A stretch of 64,000 bases of DNA from Streptomyces zhaozhouensis (GTDB lineage: Bacteria > Actinomycetota > Actinomycetes > Streptomycetales > Streptomycetaceae): NCBI RefSeq assembly GCF_900230195.1, contig NZ_OCNE01000011.1, forward strand, positions 1 through 64,000. Reading direction: 5' to 3'. Numbering within the stretch: the first letter of the stretch is position 1; each line of letters starts with the position of its first letter. Shown here piece after piece: positions 58,649 to 64,000 of this stretch. Under the pieces are notes generated by a model. It ran no database searches, was not told the origin of the DNA, and saw nothing but the letters and a program-made list of their open reading frames with translations. Position numbers and translations under genes: made by a program.

Positions 58649-60391
58649 ATGAGCCAACAGCGGGACGGCGCGCGGCGGAGCGCGGAGTGGTTCGGCGCCG
58701 AGGGGCGCAACGGCATGATCCACCGCTCCTGGATGCGCAACCAGGGTCTGGGACCCGAGGTGTTCGACGGCCGGCCGGTCATCGGCGTGGCGAGCAGCTG
58801 GTCCGAGCTGACCCCGTGCAACGCGCACCTGCGGGACGTGGCCGACTACGTCAAGCGCGGCGTGTGGCAGGCGGGCGGACTGCCCCTTGAGTTCCCCGTG
58901 ATGTCGCTGGGCGAGACCCTGATGCGGCCGACCACGATGCTCTTCCGCAACCTGATGGCGATGGAGGTGGAGGAGACCATCCGCGCCAACCCGTTGGACG
59001 GGGTGGTGCTGCTCTCCGGCTGTGACAAGACCACCCCCGCGATGCTGATGGGTGCGGCGAGCGTGGACCTGCCCGCGCTGATGGTGACCGGCGGGCCGAT
59101 GCTCAACGGCAAGTTCCAGGGCCGGGACATCGGTTCCGGCACCGACGTGTGGCGGCTGAGCGAGGAGGTGCGGGCCGGGCGGCTGGACGAGGCCGACCTC
59201 GCGGAGGCGGAGGGCTGCATGTCGCGCAGCCGGGGCCACTGCATGACGATGGGCACGGCGTCGACGATGGCGTGCGTCGCCGAGGCGTTGGGGATGCAGC
59301 TGTCCGGTTCGGCGGCCATCCCGGCGGTGGACGCCCGCCGTTACGCCCTCGCGCAGGCCGCCGGGCGGCGCGCGGTGGCGCTGGTCGAGGAGGACCTGCG
59401 CCCCTCGGCGGTGCTGAACAGGGACGCCTTCGAGAACGCGATCCGGGCCAACGCGGCGCTCGGCGGCTCGACCAACGCCGTGGTCCATCTGCTGGCGCTG
59501 GCCGGGCGCGTGGGTGTTCCGCTGACGCTGGACGACTTCGACGCGCTGACCACCGAGGTACCGGTGCTGGTCGACCTGATGCCGTCCGGCCGCTTCCTGA
59601 TGGAGGACTTCTACTACGCGGGCGGGCTCCCCGTCGTGCTGCGCGAGCTGGACGAACTGGGGCTGCTGCACCGGGAGGCGGTGACGGTCAGCGGGCGGGA
59701 CATGGCCACCGAGACAGAGACGGCCCGCTGTTGGAACCGCGAGGTCATCAGGAGCGGTGAGGAACCGTTCCGCCCGGCCGGCGAGGGCACCGTGGTCCTG
59801 CGGGGCAGCCTCGCGCCGGACGGCGCGGTCCTCAAGGTGTCGGCCGCCTCGCCCGAGCTGCTGACGCACCGGGGACGCGCGCTGGTCTACGACCGGGTGG
59901 AGGAGTACATCGCCGCCGCCGACGACCCCGAACTGCCCGTCACCCAGGACACAGTGATCGTCGTCCGCAACGCGGGACCGCGCGGCTACCCGGGCTTCCC
60001 CGAGGTGGGGAACGTCCCGGTGCCGAAGGTGCTGCTGGAGGCCGGGGTCACCGACGTGCTGCGGATCAGCGACGCCCGGATGAGCGGCACGGGCTACGGC
60101 AGTTGCGTGCTGCACGTCGCGCCGGAGGCGGCGGTCGGCGGCCCGCTGGCGCTGGTGCGCACCGGCGACTGGATCGAACTCGACGTGGCGGCCCGGCGCC
60201 TGGACCTCGACGTGCCCGAGGACGAGCTGGCGGCCCGTGCGAAGGAGCCCCGGCCGGAGCCCGAGGACGCGGCGCCGACGCGGGGGTGGGCCAAGCTGTA
60301 CGTCGAGCATGTGACGCAGGCCAACGAGGGCGCCGACCTCGACTTCCTGGTCGGCGGCAGCGGGGACGCGGTGCCGCGGCACTCGCACTGA
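58649..60391 (+). CDS. IlvD/Edd-family sugar-acid dehydratase (arabonate/xylonate type)
   Basis: 580 residues; ATG with GGAGG upstream. Family signatures: GVASSWSELTPCNAHLRDVA, LSGCDKTTPAMLMGAASVDL (Fe-S/Mg motif with Cys), SRGHCMTMGTASTMACVAEALG, SAAIPAVDARR and ALGGSTNAVVHLLALAG, later GRDMATETETARCWN. The GHC-M-TM-GTASTM form is characteristic of arabonate/xylonate dehydratases rather than branched-chain IlvD. Removes water from a sugar acid to a 2-keto-3-deoxy acid. No aldolase or permease genes are adjacent. Confidence 0.9.
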   Translation: MSQQRDGARRSAEWFGAEGRNGMIHRSWMRNQGLGPEVFDGRPVIGVASSWSELTPCNAHLRDVADYVKRGVWQAGGLPLEFPVMSLGETLMRPTTMLFRNLMAMEVEETIRANPLDGVVLLSGCDKTTPAMLMGAASVDLPALMVTGGPMLNGKFQGRDIGSGTDVWRLSEEVRAGRLDEADLAEAEGCMSRSRGHCMTMGTASTMACVAEALGMQLSGSAAIPAVDARRYALAQAAGRRAVALVEEDLRPSAVLNRDAFENAIRANAALGGSTNAVVHLLALAGRVGVPLTLDDFDALTTEVPVLVDLMPSGRFLMEDFYYAGGLPVVLRELDELGLLHREAVTVSGRDMATETETARCWNREVIRSGEEPFRPAGEGTVVLRGSLAPDGAVLKVSAASPELLTHRGRALVYDRVEEYIAAADDPELPVTQDTVIVVRNAGPRGYPGFPEVGNVPVPKVLLEAGVTDVLRISDARMSGTGYGSCVLHVAPEAAVGGPLALVRTGDWIELDVAARRLDLDVPEDELAARAKEPRPEPEDAAPTRGWAKLYVEHVTQANEGADLDFLVGGSGDAVPRHSH

Positions 60392-60407
60392 GCGGGCGCC
60401 GGCCGGC

Positions 60408-60700
60408 GTGCGGCCGGTTCGCCGGGGCGGGCGGTCGGCCGCGGCTGACCGCCCGTCAGCGCCGCCGGCCGCGGCCGACGGGGCGTCAGCCGACGGGCGG
60501 GTTCCGCGGGCGCGGACGGGCGCGCGGTCGGGGCGCGGGCGGCGGCCGACGTGCGGCCGGTTCGCCGGGTGCTTCCGGTTCGCCCGGTGCGGCCGGTTCG
60601 TGGCGAGCGGCGCGGTGCGGTGCGGTGCTCCCCCGATGCGGTGGCTCGGCGGTTTCACGGTGGTGGGCGGTGGTGGTCCCGTGGCGGTTCAGTGGCCGTT
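60408..60700. repeat. GC-rich repeats in the gap after the dehydratase
   Basis: GTGCGGCCGGTTCG occurs three times (60408-60421, 60551-60564, 60587-60600), the same 9-mer core as the array near 51100; a GTTCAGTG element repeats three times near 60685-60715. No gene is visible in this 318-base stretch apart from the terminator. Confidence 0.6.
60428..60455 (+). terminator. Terminator after the dehydratase
   Basis: CGGGCGGTC / GACCGCCCG, 9-bp stem around a GC-rich 10-nt loop that can pair further, 36 nt after the stop. Confidence 0.65.
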
Positions 60701-60709
60701 CAGTGCGGT

Positions 60710-60889
60710 TCAGTGGCGCGGGCGGTAGTTCTCGGCCTTGTCGAGAATCGCCGTGAACCGCTCCCACTGGGCCGCGCCCTCGGCCGTGGGCCCCACGGTG
60801 AAGTCCTCCGGGTCCAGGAAGTCGAGCCTCTCTCTCGTGGCCGGGTCGAGATCCAGCCATGCCGCCTTATCCTGCGGTGACCGAGCCAC
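60710..60889 (-). CDS. Small protein, function unknown, overlapping a zinc-ribbon ORF
   Basis: 59 residues from GTG located inside the end of the zinc-ribbon ORF. Charged, helical-looking: ARSPQDKAAWLDLDPATRER, LDFLDPEDFTVGP, QWERFTAILDKAENYRPRH. No motif recognised. Codon bias and the sudden change from noise to protein-like sequence support it, but the start is uncertain and it may instead be read together with the upstream frame after a frameshift. Ends 10 nt from the GTTCAGTG repeats. Confidence 0.5.
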   Translation of the reverse strand: MARSPQDKAAWLDLDPATRERLDFLDPEDFTVGPTAEGAAQWERFTAILDKAENYRPRH

Positions 60890-60959
60890 AGTCTTCGCAC
60901 ACCCAGTTGCCGTTGTTGAGCCTGCGGCCCTCAGCCGAGCCGCAAGAAGGACATTCCAC
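60867..60959 (-). CDS. 30-residue zinc-ribbon mini-protein
   Basis: GTG with GAGGGGG 6 nt upstream. The whole protein is a zinc ribbon: ECPSCGSAEGRRLNNGNWVC then EDCGSVTAG, two CxxC knuckles about 15 residues apart, as in TFIIB-type and RPB9-type ribbons, ending at TAA. Too short for a family assignment. Its last 23 nt overlap the start of the 59-residue ORF in another frame, so the two may be coupled or joined by a -1/+1 shift. Confidence 0.5.
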   Translation of the reverse strand: MECPSCGSAEGRRLNNGNWVCEDCGSVTAG

Positions 60960-61143
60960 CGGCGCCCCCTCACACGTTCGCACGCCTCTCCCCGGCAGAC
61001 GCGGGCTCCGACTGTAGCGTGCGCCGCCCCTGGCCGGCAGCCCCGTGCGACCGCCCCCACGCCCGTCAGCGTCCGTCAACGCCCGTTTTTCCAGGGCGAG
61101 TCGGGGAGACCGGCGCGCGTCGGTGAGCCACGCACAACGAAAG

Positions 61144-61189
61144 GCGCGCGAGCGTTTCCCCTCACAAAGGAGCAGAAACACTCGCGCGC
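61144..61189 (-). terminator. Terminator of the carboxypeptidase gene
   Basis: On the coding strand GCGCGCGAGTGTTTC pairs with GAAACGCTCGCGCGC (14 of 15) around a 16-nt loop, just after the stop, followed by CTTTCGTTGT. Confidence 0.8.
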
Positions 61190-61201
61190 ACTCGAAAGGG
61201 A

Positions 61202-64000
61202 TCAGGTGATCCGGGTCAACCGTGCACCGAACGAGGGCTCGGACAGCGCCTCGCCCAGCGCCACCGGCACCTCGACCGCCCCCTCCCCGTCGCCGGCCCG
61301 CAGCGTGCCCACCACAGTGCCGGCCTCGCCGGAGCCCGGGACACCGTCGGCGTTCTCGACCAGCTCCAGGCCGACGTCGAGACCGGGCCAACCGACCACC
61401 GGAAGGTCCTCGGTGATCACCAGCGGGACCCCGCCGCCCAGTCCGTCGTCGACCTCACCGACCACGTCGCCCGCGGCGAGCATCGGCTCCGCGACCAGTT
61501 GTTCCTGGCCGAAGTCGATCAGTTCCTTGCCGGCCGTCAGCGCGCCGGTCAGGATCGAGTTGTCCGAGGGGTGCGGCGGCTGGGCCAGCACCGCGCCGAC
61601 GATCAGCTGGGTGTTGTCGCCCACCTGCTGCTCGGCGGCGAAGAGCAGATTGCCGCCGGCGGTCGTGGTGGTGCCGGTCTTGATGCCGACCACGCCGTCC
61701 AACGGAACCAGATGGTTCCAGTTGAGCTGCTCCTTGCCCTCGCTGTCGACATAGCTCGGCATCCGGACCACCTCGCGGAAGAAGGGGTCCTTCATGACCT
61801 CCCGCCCCAGCTTCGTCTGGTCGGCGGCCGTGCTCACCGTCTCCGGACGCAGCCCGCTCGGGTCGGTGTAGGTGGTGTCGGTCATGCCCAGTTCCTCGGC
61901 GGCCTCGTTCATCTTCTCGACGAACGCCTCCTCGGACCCCGCGTCCCAACGGGCCAGCAGCCGGGCCACGTTGTTGGCCGAGGCGATCATGATCGCCTGG
62001 ATGGCCTCCCGCTGCGTCAGCTCCTGGCCGGCGGTCACCTCGACGATGGACTCGTTCTCGGCGATCAGCTCGACCTCGTCCTCGGCCTGCTGGTCGACGG
62101 GGATCGACGCGCCGTCCGTCTCCGGGTCCATGGGGTGGTCGCGGAGGATCACATACGCCGTCATCACCTTGGCGACGGAGGCGATCGGCACGGGCTCCTG
62201 CTCGCCGGACGAACCGAACGAGCCCAGCCCCTGCACGTCCAACTGCGCCTGCCCCTGCTCGGGCCAGGGCACGGAGCCCAGTTCACCCTCGAAGGTGTAG
62301 GTCTCCGAAGCCGTCAGCTCAAGCCCCGGCTCGGGCAACGGGCGCAGCACCTGTGCCACGACGAGCAGGATGAGGGCCAGCACCGCCAGCGGGGTCCAGA
62401 TCTTGACCCGACGCACGAGGGTGCGCAGGGGCGTGGGCGGGGGCGCGGGTTTGTTGGTGAGCGCCGCCAGCAGCTCCAACGGGTCCCGGTCGGCGTCGGC
62501 GGGCGGCGGAGCCGCCTCCGGCTTTGGCGGGAGGACGGGGGCGGGCGGGGCCGCCTCGGGCTCGGGCGGCGCCGACGGCGTGGGGTCCGGCTTCGCCGGA
62601 GAGGCGGGCTCGGCGGCACGCGAGTCGCTCGCGCGGTCCTCGCCGCCCTTGCTCTCCTTGCTTTCCTTCGCGCCCTCGGTGCCCTTGGTGCCCTCGGCGC
62701 CCTTGGGAGGCGCGCTCGGCCTCGGAGGCGCGGCGAGGGCTTCGTCCTTCTCCCCCAGCACCGGCATCGCTGCCGTGACGTCGGGCTTCCCGCCGTTCCG
62801 CCCGCCGTCGCCCGCGCCGCCCCTGCTCTCCTTGTTGTCCTTGTTGTCCTTGCTTCCCTTGCTCCCCTTCGCCGCCTTGCCGTCCTCGGGCGCGTCGTCC
62901 TCGCCTGCGTCGCCTTCGGCCCCGCCGTCCGGCCCCTTGCCCGTGGCGGGCAGGCGCAGCATCGCGGTGGCGTCGCTCCCGCCCTCGGTGCCGCTCTTCT
63001 CCTCGGTGTCGCTCTTCTCCTCGGCCGGCAGCCGCAGTTGGGTGGTGCCCTCGTCCCCCTTGTCCCCCTTGTCCCCCTCGTCGATCTCGTCGGTCTGCCG
63101 GGACGAGTCGGCCTCCTCGGACGGCGCCCGCAGCTCCGTCGTCAGCCGGTCCCCGGTCTCCTTCTCCGACGCGGGCAGCCGCAGCATCCGGGTCGCGTGA
63201 TCGCCCGCCTCAGCGCCGTCCGCCTCGGCGCCGTCCGCCTCGGCGCCGTCCGCCTCGGCGTCGGGCTCACCATCCGCGCCACCGTCGGACGCCTCGACGC
63301 CCTCGCGGCCCTTCTCCGAGGGCCGCAGCTCCGTCGTCCCCTTGTCACCCGAACCCGCGACCGACCCCGAACCCGAGCCCGCACCCGAAACCCCGCGCGC
63401 CTGGCCCCCGGTCGGGGCCGCGTCCCCCGAGGCGGGTGAGCGCAGCTCCGTCGTGCCCTTGTCTCCGGCCTTCGGGGACGCCGCCTCGTCCGCGCTCGGG
63501 GAACGCAGCTCCGTCGTCCCCTTGTCACGCGCGTCGGCCGGCAGCCGCAGATCCGCCGTCAGTCGGTCCCCCGCGCCGGAGGCCGCCGTCCCCCCGCCCG
63601 GCTCGTTCGCCGCGTCGTCACCTGACGGAGATTCACCTCCGTCGTCGTCCCCTGACCGGCCCTCAGCCGTGCCGCCCTCCACCGGGTCTCCGGACGCGTT
63701 CGCTCCTTCCGCCTCCGCCGCTTCCTCCGCCCGCCGCTCCGCGTCCGCAGGCGCCGAGGAGCCGGAGGCGGGAAGCCGCAGCATCGTCGTCGCGTCGCTG
63801 GGAGCGTCCGCCTTCACACCCTCCACAGCCCCCGCGCCGTCCTCGCCCTGCGCGCCCGCGTCCGCGTCGTCGCCCTCGCCCTCGTTCCGCTCGCTCCTGC
63901 CGTCGGCGTCGGCGTCGGCGGCTTCGCCCGGCTCGGCGTCACGCCGGCCGGCTATACCCGTTCCCCCGTCGCCGCCCTGGGCGTCGTCCCGCGCCGCGCC
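61202..64000 (-). CDS. dacA: D-alanyl-D-alanine carboxypeptidase with long repeat-bearing cytoplasmic tail, 5' end outside the window
   Basis: The reading frame is open to the window edge, at least 932 residues. The last ~400 residues are the enzyme: after a membrane helix (IWTPLAVLALILLVVAQVL) comes the DacA-type penicillin-binding domain with SVAK (Ser nucleophile), SANN and KTGT, which removes the terminal D-Ala from peptidoglycan stems outside the cell. Before the helix lies a ~530-residue acidic, Ser/Ala/Asp/Glu-rich tail, cytoplasmic by topology, containing about ten degenerate copies of D-x2-T-x-x-L-R (for example DKGTTELRSP three times, DATTMLRLP, DRLTTELRAP, DEGTTQLRLP, DATAMLRLP). 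Such tails are seen in other Streptomyces carboxypeptidases and penicillin-binding proteins; their role is unknown. Confidence 0.9.
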   Translation of the reverse strand, partial: GAARDDAQGGDGGTGIAGRRDAEPGEAADADADGRSERNEGEGDDADAGAQGEDGAGAVEGVKADAPSDATTMLRLPASGSSAPADAERRAEEAAEAEGANASGDPVEGGTAEGRSGDDDGGESPSGDDAANEPGGGTAASGAGDRLTADLRLPADARDKGTTELRSPSADEAASPKAGDKGTTELRSPASGDAAPTGGQARGVSGAGSGSGSVAGSGDKGTTELRPSEKGREGVEASDGGADGEPDAEADGAEADGAEADGAEAGDHATRMLRLPASEKETGDRLTTELRAPSEEADSSRQTDEIDEGDKGDKGDEGTTQLRLPAEEKSDTEEKSGTEGGSDATAMLRLPATGKGPDGGAEGDAGEDDAPEDGKAAKGSKGSKDNKDNKESRGGAGDGGRNGGKPDVTAAMPVLGEKDEALAAPPRPSAPPKGAEGTKGTEGAKESKESKGGEDRASDSRAAEPASPAKPDPTPSAPPEPEAAPPAPVLPPKPEAAPPPADADRDPLELLAALTNKPAPPPTPLRTLVRRVKIWTPLAVLALILLVVAQVLRPLPEPGLELTASETYTFEGELGSVPWPEQGQAQLDVQGLGSFGSSGEQEPVPIASVAKVMTAYVILRDHPMDPETDGASIPVDQQAEDEVELIAENESIVEVTAGQELTQREAIQAIMIASANNVARLLARWDAGSEEAFVEKMNEAAEELGMTDTTYTDPSGLRPETVSTAADQTKLGREVMKDPFFREVVRMPSYVDSEGKEQLNWNHLVPLDGVVGIKTGTTTTAGGNLLFAAEQQVGDNTQLIVGAVLAQPPHPSDNSILTGALTAGKELIDFGQEQLVAEPMLAAGDVVGEVDDGLGGGVPLVITEDLPVVGWPGLDVGLELVENADGVPGSGEAGTVVGTLRAGDGEGAVEVPVALGEALSEPSFGARLTRIT

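Overview
The window is high-GC chromosomal DNA from a Streptomyces or very close relative. Third-codon GC bias is strong, GTG starts and GGAG/GAGG Shine-Dalgarno sequences are common, several genes look leaderless, and a rodlin gene, a FilP-like coiled-coil protein, a tricorn protease and a Streptomyces-like gene order (glmU-prs-rplY-pth ... ppc-desaturase-tetR ... gal ... ispE-rsmA-tatD) are present. I recognise no tRNA, rRNA, insertion sequence, prophage or CRISPR array.

Region 1 (1-8150): the 5' end of an ABC exporter ATPase, a SurA-like lipoprotein, MazG, then three neighbouring genes that each join a polymorphic-toxin-type enzymatic domain (YwqJ-type deaminase, WHH nuclease, second deaminase) to a SUKH immunity-type domain. 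A FilP-like coiled-coil gene with a TTA codon and a 10-bp periodic repeat follow. Region 2 (8200-12854): glmU, prs, rplY, pth, i.e. cell-wall precursor supply, PRPP synthesis and translation. Region 3 (13048-20342): ppc; a fatty acid desaturase coupled to a TetR regulator behind a duplicated operator; an orphan rodlin; and the divergent tam/tamR pair.

Region 4 (20726-27636): a translationally coupled galT-galE-galK operon between two orphan LuxR-type regulators, then a membrane-anchored beta-propeller protein. Region 5 (27840-35251): ABC-F ATPase, ispE, rsmA, tatD, rsmI and a divergent protein mannosyltransferase; rpfB, which usually lies between tatD and rsmA in actinobacteria, is absent. 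Region 6 (35279-46837): secreted serine hydrolase, RTX-like calcium-binding protein, penicillin-binding transpeptidase, secreted unknown, MMPL transporter, tricorn protease and a small Lys-rich protein, ending in a double hairpin terminator.

Region 7 (46852-58028), the accessory part: a Baeyer-Villiger monooxygenase/hydrolase/SDR operon facing a MerR regulator across an 18-bp palindrome; a TetR regulator facing a YhgE-like membrane protein; VOC and GNAT proteins; a GH1 beta-glucosidase; an aldo-keto reductase/VOC pair. Region 8 (58649-64000): a sugar-acid dehydratase, a tiny zinc-ribbon ORF overlapping a second small ORF, and a D-Ala-D-Ala carboxypeptidase whose long cytoplasmic tail carries about ten T-x-x-L-type repeats and runs off the window edge.

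Most promising for follow-up: the SUKH toxin/immunity fusion trio, the T-x-x-L repeats of the carboxypeptidase tail, the BVMO/MerR module, the TTA codon in the FilP-like gene, the missing rpfB, the overlapping mini-ORFs and several very regular operators and repeats.
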